The translations under genes and the position numbers were made by a program. This document shows, piece by piece, positions 1 through 9,174 of a stretch of DNA of 64,000 nt (the first letter of the stretch is position 1; each line of letters begins with the position of its first letter). This DNA is from Candidatus Competibacteraceae bacterium (GTDB lineage Bacteria; Pseudomonadota; Gammaproteobacteria; Competibacterales; Competibacteraceae), in contig JADJPA010000002.1 of the NCBI GenBank assembly GCA_016713505.1, positions 372,001 through 436,000 on the forward strand, written 5' to 3'. The notes beneath the pieces were generated by a model. The model searched no databases, was not told the DNA's origin, and worked only from the letters and a program-made list of their open reading frames with translations.

Positions 1-228
1 AAAGCCGGGCATCATCACATCATCGATGTGCTCGGGATCGATGTCGTGCGACCAGAACCAGCTCTCGGGTGGATGTCTGACGGTCATGTGTTCTCCCGCA
101 GCAGCTTGGCGGAAAAACAGTCGCCCCAACATGCCTGAAAAATCAACATCGAACGCGCGTAATCCGGCGAGCAGCATTCCGGTAGCCACGGAAGAAAGTA
201 TGAAGAAGCCATAAAATTTATTTTGCAT
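1..228 (-). CDS. hypothetical membrane-anchored protein, N-terminal part only
   Basis: The reading frame is open from an ATG at 228 down to the window edge, giving 76 residues and no stop. The first 25 residues are hydrophobic (FFILSSVATGMLLAGL) and look like a membrane anchor or signal. The soluble part then contains many acidic and histidine residues (SHDIDPEHIDDVMMPGF). A second ATG at 87 has the better ribosome site (GGGAG, 5 bases upstream), so a shorter soluble form starting there is possible. I prefer 228 because the in-frame hydrophobic segment would otherwise be unexplained. It is the most downstream visible gene of the long minus-strand cluster. I do not recognise the family. Confidence 0.5.
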   Translation of the reverse strand, partial: MQNKFYGFFILSSVATGMLLAGLRAFDVDFSGMLGRLFFRQAAAGEHMTVRHPPESWFWSHDIDPEHIDDVMMPGF

Positions 229-269
229 AATCAACAGGTTTGGCGATGTATTTATTTTCGATCCAACGT

Positions 270-2900
270 CTACCTCAAATAAACCCCATCCTCGCCAATC
301 CTGCCCGGTCCGTTCAAAACGTAGATGCCGGCGGAGTTGCCCCGGACATGGAAAGCGATGTTCCCACCGGACACTGTGATCCGGTTGCCGGTCACGGCGT
401 CGGCATAAGCACCGTTTCGGATGTTGCCGACCGTGATGTCCTGATCGCCGCCCATCGCCAGCCCGACGACCGCGTAGCTTTCGCCGTTGTTGTAGTCGCG
501 GACGAAGCTCATGCCGCCGCCCCATTCGCTGACCTGACTCATCGGTGCTTTCTGAAGCGCGGGAATCGCGCGGCGGATCAGATTCAGCCGCTTGATGTGC
601 TGGTAGAGCGGATGGGATTGGGTGACGGCGATGGCTTGCTCGCTCAGATGGTCGCCGAAATAGGCGCGGCCGGTGCTGTCCAAAGTGTCGTCGTTGCCGA
701 TGATGTCTTGCGGCGCGCCTTTCATGAACTCGATTTCCTCGCCGTAATAGAGGCAGGGAATGCCGCGTATCGTCCAGAGCAGGTTGTAGGCCGCCGCCGC
801 CATCCACTGCTCGCCCCGGAAGCGGAAGCGGAAATCGTTGTCGGGGCCGACATCGTGATTCTGCAAAAAGGTCACGAGCTGGGTGGCGTCGCCGTAGACC
901 CAATCCATGCCCAGAATGCCGCCGATGCCGCCGTAGCCGCCTCGGCTGAGGTTGTCTCGAAAGGTGGAGAACAGCGAGAAATCCAATACCGCGAAGCCGG
1001 AATCGCCCCCCGAATTCGGGTCGCGGCGGTCGTTGCCCAGCCGGGTATACCACCAAGGTCGCAGGTCGCTCGGCGCGTTATCGCCGCCCAAATCGCCCCA
1101 GCCGGTGCCCTTGACCAAGTTTTCGCCGAACACGAACAACCCCGGCTTGTGCGCCTTCCAGGCGTTGACGTACTCCAGCAGGTTCTCGCGCGCAAGATGC
1201 TTGACGGTATCGATGCGCAGCGCGTCCACCCCCATATCCAAATAGCGGTTGACGGCGTTGATGAGGTAGTCCTTGACGTTCTGCCGCTCGGTCGCCAGAT
1301 CGAGGCAATCGCCGGCCAGATGTTTGGTCTGAATCGCCACGCTTTCCCAATCGCCGCCGGCCATGAAGCCCTGCTGGTGATACCACTCCGGGTTCAGGGT
1401 GTTGGCGTCCACCCCGAAAAAGCGGTTGGGGTCGTAACCGGGGCTCGGCACGGTGGCGCTGGTGCGCGGATCGACCAGCGGTTGCGCGCCCGCCGGGTCG
1501 GACCTTTGCCGCTCGCGAAACCACGCGGGAGCCAGCGGGTTGTCGTTGTCCTCGCGGTTGGGGTTGCGGTAATCGCCGAGGTTGCCTTGATAGGGACCGT
1601 TGTTGACCCGCCCTGGTTGCGAGCCGCGCGGCACGTAGTATTTGATCGGCAGATGATCGACCCACACCTGATCGCGGATGCCGTATTGCGAGGAGTGGTT
1701 GATCACCACGTCCTGCACGATCTTGATGCCGCGCGCGTGCGCCGCGTTGATGAGGTCTTGATAGGTGGCGTCCGGCGATTCCAGCCGGGGGTCGATCCGG
1801 GTCCAGTCATAGGCGTGATAGCCGTGGTAGTCGAGGCCGCTGCGATTCTCGACCGGCGGGGTGATCCAGATGGCGGTGAAGCCGAGATCGCGGAGGTAAT
1901 CGAGCTGTTGGATCAAGCCCCTGAAATCGCCGCGCCAGTGCGGGTCTTCGGCTTGACCGGTGGCGGCGTTGAACTTGATCCGGTCGCGACAGAAATAATT
2001 GTTGTTGGGGTCGCCGTCGTAAAAGCGGGTGGTGATGAGGAAATAGATGGTTTCCTCGCGGAAGTCGCCCGGCGCGCTGGCCGGGCCGATGTTGTAGTAG
2101 AAACTTTGCCGAGTTTCGTTGCCCGCGCCGTCGATGGCGAGAAAACGAATCGTTGCGCTGGAGGCGACCGCTATGGCATTCCCCGTCAATCCGGTCGTGG
2201 CGTCGCCGCGCGCGTAAACCGGCGAAGCTGGCGTCGGCGCGGAACCGTCGGTGGTGAAATAGGCCACGACCGGCGCGGGCCGGTTGTCGCGGACGGTGAA
2301 AACGACGGAGACCGGAGTTTCATAGGTGCCGCTGGCGACGCTCGCGCCGATGGTCGGCCGTTCCAGATCGGCGTTGGGATCGATGGTGTAGCGGAAGGTG
2401 CTGATGCCCCCCACATCGCCGGCCGAATTGATCCCGAACGCCATCAGTGTCGTCGGCCGGGCGATTTCGATGGGTCCGGCATAGATTGGGGAGGAAGCGG
2501 TCGGCGTCGCGCCGTCGGTGGTGTAATGGATGACATCGGTCCGGTTGCTGCCCTGCAAGACCACCTGTTGCGGTGTCAGGTAGGTTTGCGCCGGCGGCGA
2601 CACAGTGATGACCGGCACGGCGGGTCGTTCCGGGTTGGCGTCGTACCACTGGCTGTTGCGGTAATACCAGCCCATCTGATCGCGGCGCAGGTTGGCGGTC
2701 TGCCGTCCCTCGCCGTCGTTGAACACGAGGCTAGCCGTTTCGGCGGTCTCGAACGAATAGCTGAACCAGTCGTCGCCCTCGGCGGTCATGGCCGCGCCCG
2801 GCCACGCCGTCGGCGGAATGGCGGGAGTCGTATCCCAATAATGGATATTGACGCTGGCGCGCCAATCGCTGGGTTTCTTGAAATGGACGACGAGTGGCAT
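270..2900 (-). CDS. multi-domain GH13 alpha-amylase
   Basis: Predicted to hydrolyse alpha-1,4-glucans. The 876 residues begin with a starch-binding-like module (about 1-95). Two chitobiase-C-type immunoglobulin-like modules follow (about 100-185 and 190-270, each with a YFTTDG- or HYTTDG-like core). The GH13 barrel starts near 285. All four GH13 regions are visible: DVVINH (397-402), LRIDTVKH with nucleophile D564, FGENL with acid/base E593, and NHD (681-683). There is no signal peptide, so it appears cytoplasmic, which is odd for an enzyme carrying surface-type binding modules. The start has a strong AAGGAGA site. It lies 33 bases downstream of the aldo/keto reductase gene. Confidence 0.9.
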   Translation of the reverse strand: MPLVVHFKKPSDWRASVNIHYWDTTPAIPPTAWPGAAMTAEGDDWFSYSFETAETASLVFNDGEGRQTANLRRDQMGWYYRNSQWYDANPERPAVPVITVSPPAQTYLTPQQVVLQGSNRTDVIHYTTDGATPTASSPIYAGPIEIARPTTLMAFGINSAGDVGGISTFRYTIDPNADLERPTIGASVASGTYETPVSVVFTVRDNRPAPVVAYFTTDGSAPTPASPVYARGDATTGLTGNAIAVASSATIRFLAIDGAGNETRQSFYYNIGPASAPGDFREETIYFLITTRFYDGDPNNNYFCRDRIKFNAATGQAEDPHWRGDFRGLIQQLDYLRDLGFTAIWITPPVENRSGLDYHGYHAYDWTRIDPRLESPDATYQDLINAAHARGIKIVQDVVINHSSQYGIRDQVWVDHLPIKYYVPRGSQPGRVNNGPYQGNLGDYRNPNREDNDNPLAPAWFRERQRSDPAGAQPLVDPRTSATVPSPGYDPNRFFGVDANTLNPEWYHQQGFMAGGDWESVAIQTKHLAGDCLDLATERQNVKDYLINAVNRYLDMGVDALRIDTVKHLARENLLEYVNAWKAHKPGLFVFGENLVKGTGWGDLGGDNAPSDLRPWWYTRLGNDRRDPNSGGDSGFAVLDFSLFSTFRDNLSRGGYGGIGGILGMDWVYGDATQLVTFLQNHDVGPDNDFRFRFRGEQWMAAAAYNLLWTIRGIPCLYYGEEIEFMKGAPQDIIGNDDTLDSTGRAYFGDHLSEQAIAVTQSHPLYQHIKRLNLIRRAIPALQKAPMSQVSEWGGGMSFVRDYNNGESYAVVGLAMGGDQDITVGNIRNGAYADAVTGNRITVSGGNIAFHVRGNSAGIYVLNGPGRIGEDGVYLR

Positions 2901-2933
2901 GGCCTGACTCTCCTTGGCGATCCGCGTCCGCTG

Positions 2934-3986
2934 TCAGACGCGGTGGTTGTCGATGGACGGCAAGGTGTTGCCGTAAATGACTTGCCGGACGCCTTCCCGC
3001 GTCAGGAAGTCGTGCGGGAAACCGGGCGCGATGGCGCTGGCCGCATCCAATCGCCGTAGCTGTTCGTCGCTCAGCAGGAAGTCCAGCGCCGCCAGATTGT
3101 CCTGAAGCTGCGAGAGCTTGCGTGCGCCGAGAATCGGAATGATGACCCCGCGCCGCTGCTGTCGAATCCAGTTGATGGCGACTTGCGAAGGCGTGCGGTC
3201 GATTTCCTCGGCCAGCTCGACCACGGCGGCGGCGATGTCGAGATTGCGCTCGCTCATCAAATCCTGACCCCAGGGACTGACGGTGTAGCGCGCGTCTGTC
3301 GAGACGCTTTTGTCGGCCTCGGGATTGTATTTGCCGGTGAGCAGCCCCCCGCCCAGCGGTCCCCAGGCGGTGACGGCGATATCCAGCGCCCGCGCCATCG
3401 GCAGCAAATCGCGTTCGGGGGTGCGTTCGATCAGGCTGTACTGGAGTTGCAGGCCGACGAAGGGACTCCAGCCGCGCAGTTCCGCCAGGGTGTTGGCGCG
3501 GGACACGATCCAGGCCGGCGCGTCCGAAATGCCGATGTAGAGCACCTTGCCGGAGCGCACCAGATCATCGAAGGCGCGCATCACCTCATCGACCGGGGTC
3601 ATGAAATCCCAGGCGTGCAACCAATACAGGTCGATGTAATCGGTGCCGAGCCGCTTCAGGCTGGCGTTGATCGCCTGCATCATGCTCTTGCGGTGGTTGC
3701 CGCCGCCGTTGGGGTCGTCCGGGCGGCCGTTCAGGGTGTATTTGGTGGCGAGCACGAAGCGCTCGCGCTCGGCGGCGATGAATTCGCCCACATAGCTTTC
3801 GCTGGTGCCGTTGGTGTAATGGTTGGCGGTGTCGATGAAGTTGCCGCCCGCTGCCACGAACGCCTCAAAAAGCCGGCGGCTTTCGTCCTTGGACGCGCCC
3901 CAGCCCCATTCCTCGCCGAAGGTCATGGCGCCAAGACACAACTCCGAAACCCGCAGGCCGCTATTGCCAAAGAGTTTGTAACGCAT
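2934..3986 (-). CDS. aldo/keto reductase
   Basis: NADPH-dependent carbonyl reductase of the AKR superfamily. The (beta/alpha)8 tetrad is complete: D52 and Y57 in IDTANHY, K82 in ATKYT, and H124 in WLHAWD. The 350-residue length is normal for the YghZ/Tas-like branch. The start follows AAAGGAG. The substrate cannot be deduced. With two DJ-1-type proteins, a VOC protein and an F420-reductase-like protein in the same cluster, a role in reducing reactive aldehydes or ketones is a reasonable inference. Confidence 0.9.
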   Translation of the reverse strand: MRYKLFGNSGLRVSELCLGAMTFGEEWGWGASKDESRRLFEAFVAAGGNFIDTANHYTNGTSESYVGEFIAAERERFVLATKYTLNGRPDDPNGGGNHRKSMMQAINASLKRLGTDYIDLYWLHAWDFMTPVDEVMRAFDDLVRSGKVLYIGISDAPAWIVSRANTLAELRGWSPFVGLQLQYSLIERTPERDLLPMARALDIAVTAWGPLGGGLLTGKYNPEADKSVSTDARYTVSPWGQDLMSERNLDIAAAVVELAEEIDRTPSQVAINWIRQQRRGVIIPILGARKLSQLQDNLAALDFLLSDEQLRRLDAASAIAPGFPHDFLTREGVRQVIYGNTLPSIDNHRV

Positions 3987-4006
3987 GGCGTGAACTCCTT
4001 TGTTAC

Positions 4007-4039
4007 GGTTCCCGCTCGCGCAAGGCGAGCGCGGGAACC
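4007..4039 (-). terminator. strong intergenic hairpin
   Basis: GGTTCCC pairs with GGGAACC and GCTCGC pairs with GCGAGC around a short CAAG-containing loop, with a two-base bulge. It fills most of the 60 bases between the F420-like gene and the aldo/keto reductase gene. There is no T-run, so it is not a classical rho-independent terminator. It may attenuate or process the long transcript. Its GCTCGC/GCGAGC core recurs in other gaps of the window. Confidence 0.5.
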
Positions 4040-4046
4040 GCGGCCT

Positions 4047-4697
4047 TCACGCTGCTTTGTGCAACAGCTTGAAGGCGTGATTGACGGAATTGATGCGGAA
4101 GAAATGACGGATCCAAACCATCGCCATCGGTTCGAGATAGCGGGCGCAGTCGATGCCGCCGATATCGACCACCGACCAGCCAAAGCTTTTCAGCACTTCC
4201 GTCACGGTGGCCTTGGCCTGATTGTCGTTGCCGCAAATGAACATATCCGGTGGACCATCGGGAAAGTCCGGTTTGAACATGTGCGGGCTGCCGACGATGT
4301 TGAAGGCCTTGACCACCCGTGAATAGGACAGCCAGCGCTGGATGTGCTCGCCGGCGGATTCGGTGTGGCCGATGGCGAGTTTTGGCGGGATACCGTCGGA
4401 GAAATCGAGCGGATTGATGGTATCGATCACGATTTTACCGGCCAGATTATCCGGGCCAGCCAACTTGATGGCGTTCTCCGCGCCGCTCCAAACCGTGCAC
4501 AGCACCGCCAACTCGCTAAAGGCGGCGGCTTGCTCGAAGGTGCCGGAGGAGGCTTTCGAGCCTGCTTGATTGACCCAATTCTTGATTTTTTCTTGATGGG
4601 GGTCTCGCGATCCCATTTTGACCTCGTGGCCGAGAGCCGCGAAGCCGAGTCCGAGGGCTTGACCCACGTTGCCGGTGCCGAGAATGCCGATTTTCAT
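4047..4697 (-). CDS. NADPH-dependent F420 reductase-like NAD(P)-binding protein
   Basis: A 216-residue Rossmann protein starting MKIGILGTGNVG, with the dinucleotide motif GTGNVG at residues 7-12 and MGSRDP in the usual NADP-phosphate-binding position. It resembles the F420:NADPH oxidoreductase (FNO)/YqhS-like family (PF03807), which in proteobacteria often acts without F420. The partner substrate is unknown. The start is preceded by GAGGAGAG. It sits 69 bases downstream of the phosphoesterase gene and continues the same transcription unit. Confidence 0.8.
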   Translation of the reverse strand: MKIGILGTGNVGQALGLGFAALGHEVKMGSRDPHQEKIKNWVNQAGSKASSGTFEQAAAFSELAVLCTVWSGAENAIKLAGPDNLAGKIVIDTINPLDFSDGIPPKLAIGHTESAGEHIQRWLSYSRVVKAFNIVGSPHMFKPDFPDGPPDMFICGNDNQAKATVTEVLKSFGWSVVDIGGIDCARYLEPMAMVWIRHFFRINSVNHAFKLLHKAA

Positions 4698-4766
4698 GAT
4701 TTCTCTCCTCGCTGTTTTATCCGAACAGGAATTGCAAATTGTCCGAGCGTCTTAAGCGCGCGGACA

Positions 4767-6104
4767 TCATTGGCCAGATTTGACGGAAATCGATTCGATG
4801 GGTGGTGACGAATACGGCTGTCGCGCGAGCAACTCGCGCTGGCACGCCAGCAGCCCGCGCTGGAATTCGTTGGGGTCGAGCGTTGCTGGCGAAGCCCGCG
4901 CCGCCACGCTCGCCGCAGCGCGTTGGGAGGCCACTCGCTCGCTCAAGGCCAGCAGGTCAGTTTGCGGCGGAGCGGGTCGTGGAGCCGGTTCGACCAACAA
5001 GCCGCCGAGGTGGTTTGCGGCGGCGACCCTTGCGCCCATGTCGGGAATCGTTCCGTCCGGTCGGCGGCAGAACCGAAGCAGAACGGTTTTGATGATGGAG
5101 GTGTGATCGAACACCGTGTGGGCCACGCTTCCCCGCCGCGTCCAAGGTGAAACGATCAGCGCCGGGACGCGGCAGCCGTAGCGGCGCAAGAGGGGATGGT
5201 CGTCGGCCGCCGCCGGCGGCGGGACGTGATCGTAAAAGCCGCCGTGCTCGTCGTAAACGACGACGAGCAGCGTCTTGTTCCAAACCGAACTTTCGAGCAG
5301 GGCCTGATAAAGTCGGTTGATCAGGGTTTGTCCGATCCGAATGTCCGCCGGCGCATGATCGTCGTTGGAATACTGAAAATTGCCGTAATCGGCGAAATTG
5401 GGATCGATCCACGACACGGCGGCCAGCTCGCCCGCCGCCGCGTGGCTGAGAAAATCCTCGGTCTCAAAAATCGAGTGTTCCGCGAAGGAAAAGAATTTGT
5501 CGGTGTTTCCCAGCCGATAGCGCCCATCGACCAGCCGCAGGGTGGCGAAATCGTGGCAATACCAGCGCCAGGACACGTCTTGAGCGTCCAAATGGCGGAT
5601 GAAGGAGGGCCGGTTATAAAAAGGGATTCGCCGGTTTTCGCGGCTGCCGTCGCTACCGCCGGTCACCGCATACAGCCGGTTGGGCCAGGTTTGCCCCGGC
5701 ACCGAGCTAAACCAGCGGTCGCAGATCGCGAATTCCCTCGCCAGATGGTCGTAAATGGGCAAATCGGCGGCGTTGTAATAGCCCATGATCGCGCCGGGAT
5801 CGGCGGGTTGGCACATCCGTTCGAAATTCAAAACGAATCCGCCGTTGTTGTCGGAAATCTGCTCGTCCACGCAACTGCCCGCGTGACAGGGGTCCAGTTC
5901 AAAGACCGTATGATTCAGATGATGGATGCGATGAACGGTACCGTTTTGGGATCGGTTGAACATATCGCCGGTCAGGCCATCCATATCGGTTCTACCGCCT
6001 TCAAGCGATAGGTAGCCCAACAGATGGTCGAAGGAACGGTTTTCCATCATGAGCACCACGATGTGCTCGATCTTATCGAGATTCGCCAACGCTTCATCCA
6101 TCAT
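4767..6104 (-). CDS. phosphoesterase family protein (phospholipase C / AcpA-like)
   Basis: A 445-residue member of PF04185, which includes bacterial phospholipase C and acid phosphatase AcpA. The metal-site signature VLMMENRSFDHLLGY lies at residues 17-31 and VVYDEHGGFYDHV in the middle. A DRWFSSVPGQTWPNR block is also characteristic. Family members are normally exported by Tat, but this one has no signal peptide, so it is probably cytoplasmic or its leader was lost. Two consecutive ATGs start the frame and GAGG lies upstream. The C-terminal ~60 residues are Ala/Pro-rich linker-like sequence. Confidence 0.85.
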   Translation of the reverse strand: MMDEALANLDKIEHIVVLMMENRSFDHLLGYLSLEGGRTDMDGLTGDMFNRSQNGTVHRIHHLNHTVFELDPCHAGSCVDEQISDNNGGFVLNFERMCQPADPGAIMGYYNAADLPIYDHLAREFAICDRWFSSVPGQTWPNRLYAVTGGSDGSRENRRIPFYNRPSFIRHLDAQDVSWRWYCHDFATLRLVDGRYRLGNTDKFFSFAEHSIFETEDFLSHAAAGELAAVSWIDPNFADYGNFQYSNDDHAPADIRIGQTLINRLYQALLESSVWNKTLLVVVYDEHGGFYDHVPPPAAADDHPLLRRYGCRVPALIVSPWTRRGSVAHTVFDHTSIIKTVLLRFCRRPDGTIPDMGARVAAANHLGGLLVEPAPRPAPPQTDLLALSERVASQRAAASVAARASPATLDPNEFQRGLLACQRELLARQPYSSPPIESISVKSGQ

Positions 6105-6152
6105 TGCCCGTGCCTCTACGCTCGCATGGAACGGAGTAAACTTATTGCGGGA

Positions 6153-6566
6153 TCATGATTGAGCGGCGGCGATCATGACGGCCGCCATGAGGCCATACGC
6201 ATCTGCCCAAGCCTGCTTGACCGATGGCGTGAAATCCCCGCCCAAACCTTGACCGAGCGTTTTGAGTAATGCGTCTCCAACCGTTGCGTATTGCGACTCT
6301 CGAACGCCATATCCAACATGACGCTTGGCCAAGTTTTGAAGGGCGGGAACCAGCGTTTCCTGATCGTTGAAAGTGCTTATGGCCATTCCTATCATTTGCA
6401 TGAGTTTTTTTCCTTGATCTGCCATATCTCCCTTGAATAAAGGTTTGAGGCTTGGGTCGGCGGAGAATAGATTTTGATAGAAGAACGCCGCCGCCTGAGG
6501 CGCGATGCGTTCGACCTTTTTCCAAGAATCTTGCAAAAGATCAATGGCTTGCTGGTTCATGGCCAT
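6153..6566 (-). CDS. single-domain bacterial haemoglobin (VHb/flavohaemoglobin-type globin)
   Basis: A 137-residue three-over-three globin. The proximal haem histidine is H83 in AKRHVGYGV, followed by the YATVGDALL and WADAYGLMA blocks typical of Vitreoscilla haemoglobin and the globin half of Hmp. No reductase domain follows. Likely roles are O2 supply or NO scavenging, with an unknown reductase partner. It is 20 bases downstream of a SnoaL-like gene in the same direction, so it appears co-transcribed with the cluster. Confidence 0.9.
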   Translation of the reverse strand: MAMNQQAIDLLQDSWKKVERIAPQAAAFFYQNLFSADPSLKPLFKGDMADQGKKLMQMIGMAISTFNDQETLVPALQNLAKRHVGYGVRESQYATVGDALLKTLGQGLGGDFTPSVKQAWADAYGLMAAVMIAAAQS

Positions 6567-6586
6567 TTCCTCTTAGAATGGCTCGG

Positions 6587-7012
6587 TTAAGATACGAGCG
6601 GAGTCACCAAGCCAAGCTGCTGCGCGATATTCAAGCTGTCCGAATTGAACCAGCGCTCGGTGATTTTTCCGTCCACCACCCGAAATAGCGCCACGCCGTT
6701 CCAGCTCAATTCGTTGCCGCTGGGGGCGACGCCCAGGAATTCTCCTTGGTGGATGCAACGCATGGTGCCGCGCACGCCGACCATCTCGCCGTCGGCGATG
6801 ACATCGTGCAGTTGCACGTTCAGATTGCCCAAGACGCCGCGCGATCGGGTGATGCCTTGTTTCAAGGTTTCGCGGCCTTGCGGGCTGCCGAACAGGGTTT
6901 CGCCATGATCCCGGAAATCGGCGGCCATGATCTCGTCCAAGACCTCGACCTGACCTTGACTCATCACTTCCGCGTAAAAACGGCGGACGAGGGCTTTATT
7001 GGTTTCTGACAT
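6587..7012 (-). CDS. SnoaL-like ester cyclase family protein
   Basis: A 141-residue alpha+beta barrel of the SnoaL/NTF2-like superfamily. The N-terminal helix pattern NKALVRRFYAEVMSQG, the FRDHG block and the terminal VVDGKITERW strand are typical. Members include polyketide cyclases, but most are of unknown function. I start at the ATG at 7012 because AGGAG lies 8 bases upstream; the in-frame extension to 7063 has no such site. It is one of seven genes of this fold in the cluster. Confidence 0.85.
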   Translation of the reverse strand: MSETNKALVRRFYAEVMSQGQVEVLDEIMAADFRDHGETLFGSPQGRETLKQGITRSRGVLGNLNVQLHDVIADGEMVGVRGTMRCIHQGEFLGVAPSGNELSWNGVALFRVVDGKITERWFNSDSLNIAQQLGLVTPLVS

Positions 7013-7087
7013 GGCGTGCTCTCCTGTGAACTTTGGAGCGTGGACAATGGCGAACCGAGTCAAATGCGCGGGGAATCGATTGTTGGA

Positions 7088-7735
7088 TTAGCATTTCTGA
7101 TTGCAGGTCGCGCTGTTGCGTTGTTCGATCCGACCGTTATAGGTATTGACGATTTCGTCAAAACAACCTTGGCCTTGAATGGAAATACGCCTGAGTAATT
7201 TCCAAGAATTGACCCAGCGTTGGCATAAAACGGTGGAATTGGCCTGAGCCAAAAGGATCGGGTTCAAATCCGCGCCCGCGCGGGCGGCATGGGCGGAACT
7301 GATGAAAAAATTAGCAACGGCCATTTTCTCGGAAGTGAGCGATTCCAAGCCGACCCACCGGTAAATGGAGGTCTGACCGGGCGTCTGTATGCGCAATAGC
7401 ACATCGCCGGAACGGCAGATGATGGTGCCCACTTCGATATTTAACTCATTCTTGACGCTGAGAAATTCGCCCTTACTGCATTCGAAGTTTTTCTTCCAGA
7501 GTTTGTTTTCCTCGGAAGCCATGCGGCTCATGCCGAAAGGAATGTTTCGATCCCACGATTTGTAAAGCTCGACAAAAGTTGGAATCGCGCCGATCACGGC
7601 AATAATGACGGTGGGATACACCAACAACCACTGCCACCACGTCGATGGTTGGTAATGGTGCTGCGAATGGTCGGATTTTTTATTCCAACCGGTTGTAGCG
7701 CTGTCTTTCGTTAAGGCGTTCTGGTCCATAATCAT
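7088..7735 (-). CDS. hypothetical single-pass membrane protein
   Basis: 215 residues, family not recognised. There is one clear transmembrane helix at about 34-56 (WWQWLLVYPTVIIAVIGAIP). The rest forms a soluble domain with six cysteines, two of them close to the C-terminus. Its base composition is visibly less GC-rich than its neighbours, which suggests separate acquisition. It lies between two SnoaL-like genes with gaps of 75 and 15 bases. The start could be 7735 or the second Met at 7729. Confidence 0.6.
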   Translation of the reverse strand: MIMDQNALTKDSATTGWNKKSDHSQHHYQPSTWWQWLLVYPTVIIAVIGAIPTFVELYKSWDRNIPFGMSRMASEENKLWKKNFECSKGEFLSVKNELNIEVGTIICRSGDVLLRIQTPGQTSIYRWVGLESLTSEKMAVANFFISSAHAARAGADLNPILLAQANSTVLCQRWVNSWKLLRRISIQGQGCFDEIVNTYNGRIEQRNSATCNQKC

Positions 7736-7750
7736 GGATCGGTACCCCGA

Positions 7751-8191
7751 TTACCCTAAAGGGATTTCTGAAATCATGCCGAGATCGCGCAATTGTCCCA
7801 TCACATCCATGTTGGCCCAGCGTTCGATGATTTTTCCCGCCGCGTTGAAGCGGTAAGTGGAAATGCCCCGCCAGGTCGAAACCTTGCCGGTCGGGGGAAC
7901 GCCCATGAACGGGCCTCGATGGGTGCCGCGCCAGGACAGCAGACACACCACCGTATCGCCTTCGGCCACCAGGTCTTCCACGGTGGTATGGCCGTCGGGA
8001 TAGCCGTTGATCACGCCCTGTACCCCGGCTTTGATCGCCGCGCTGCCTTCGATGCGCGGAAACAGGGTCTCGCCGTAATGCACGAAATTCGGCTCCATCA
8101 GTTCATCGACGACGGCGACCTTGCCTTGGTTGATAATTTCGTCGTAGAAGCGCCTGATGCTGGCCTTGTTTCTGTCTTCAACCGTTGCCAT
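7751..8191 (-). CDS. SnoaL-like ester cyclase family protein
   Basis: A 146-residue SnoaL-type protein with NKASIRRFYDEIINQG at the N-terminus, FVHYGETLF, GDTVVCLLSWRGTHRG and a final AGKIIERWANMD strand. It is clearly paralogous to the gene at 6587-7012 and to each half of the 8224-9123 protein. AGGAG precedes the ATG. The role is unknown. The THRGPFMGVPPTGK stretch matches the substrate-pocket loop of ester-cyclase-annotated relatives. Confidence 0.85.
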   Translation of the reverse strand: MATVEDRNKASIRRFYDEIINQGKVAVVDELMEPNFVHYGETLFPRIEGSAAIKAGVQGVINGYPDGHTTVEDLVAEGDTVVCLLSWRGTHRGPFMGVPPTGKVSTWRGISTYRFNAAGKIIERWANMDVMGQLRDLGMISEIPLG

Positions 8192-8223
8192 TGCTGTGCT
8201 CCTGATGTCGATGGGTGAAGGCG

Positions 8224-9123
8224 TCAGCCCGCTTGACCCGAAAAACGCGAGACCCGGCCGAGCTGCTGCATCACGCCCAATTCATCCTCGATCACCCAGC
8301 GCTCCGCCATCTGGCCGGCGCTGTTGAAGCGGATGATGGAACTGGCCGTCCAGCTCATCGGCTGGCGGGTGGCGGGCGCGCCCATCCAGTCGCCTTCCTG
8401 GGTGCCGTTGACCCGGACGTGCACCACGACTTTGTTCCCTTCGGCGAAAATCTGTTGGACGGTCGCGGTGGCGTCGGGGAAGGCGGCCTTGAAGCGGGGA
8501 ATCGCCTGGCGCAGCGCGTCGCGGCCGTAGACCAGCGGGAACAGGGCATCGCCGTGGGTGACGAATTCGGGGACCATCAAGTCGTCGATGGCGGCGGGTA
8601 ACACCGAGGGATCGCGGCTGCTCAAGGCGTCGAACAGGCGACGGGTGGCGGCGATGTTGGCGGCGGTATCGACGGGCGGCGGGCCGCCCAGCCGAACCGG
8701 CGGGATGACGCCGAGTTGGATCATCAAGCCCAAGGTGTCCCAAATCCCCCAGCCTTCGGTCTTTTTGCCGTCGGCGACGCGGTGAATGAGATGCCCGCTC
8801 AGGTTGAAAGACCGGCCGGTCGGCGGCAGGCCCCGGAAATCGCCGGTGTGCGTGCCCCGCACGGTGTAGCGGGTGGCGACTCTATCGCCTTCGGCGTGCA
8901 TCGCCTCGATCTGGTAGCGAATGTCCGGGAACGCGCCGTGAATCGTGGCGATCCAGGTCTTGAAAGCCTCCAGACCGCGCGCGGCCTCGCCGCTTTCCTG
9001 ATGAAACAGGAAGTCGGCGGCGTACAGTTCGTCGATGACCGCGAGGTTGGCCGGATTCCAGCCTTCCTCGATGGCGCGGCGCACGATGCGCTTGTTCTGT
9101 TCCAACAGATTGGTTTGAGTCAT
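8224..9123 (-). CDS. tandem SnoaL-like protein (two fused ester-cyclase domains)
   Basis: 299 residues made of two SnoaL-type domains, roughly 1-140 and 155-295, joined by a Gly/Pro linker. Each half has its own start-like helix (NKRIVRRAIEEGWN and NIAATRRLFDALSS), its own THTGDFRGLPPTGR- or TQEGDWMGAPATR-like loop, and its own C-terminal strand ending in a tryptophan block. Since SnoaL proteins usually form dimers or tetramers, the fusion probably makes an intramolecular dimer. GAGGTGG precedes the start. Confidence 0.85.
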   Translation of the reverse strand: MTQTNLLEQNKRIVRRAIEEGWNPANLAVIDELYAADFLFHQESGEAARGLEAFKTWIATIHGAFPDIRYQIEAMHAEGDRVATRYTVRGTHTGDFRGLPPTGRSFNLSGHLIHRVADGKKTEGWGIWDTLGLMIQLGVIPPVRLGGPPPVDTAANIAATRRLFDALSSRDPSVLPAAIDDLMVPEFVTHGDALFPLVYGRDALRQAIPRFKAAFPDATATVQQIFAEGNKVVVHVRVNGTQEGDWMGAPATRQPMSWTASSIIRFNSAGQMAERWVIEDELGVMQQLGRVSRFSGQAG

Positions 9124-9174
9124 GATCCACCTCGGTTGTCGCTCGACCGGACTGTGCGCCGGTTGCGAGAAAAA

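Noticed and set aside
240..3059. 939-residue plus-strand open frame antisense to the first amylase gene
   Set aside because: Its translation is rich in Val, Ala, Gly, Arg and Asp without recognisable domains, a usual mirror of a GC-rich coding strand. The minus-strand frame has all GH13 motifs and a ribosome site.
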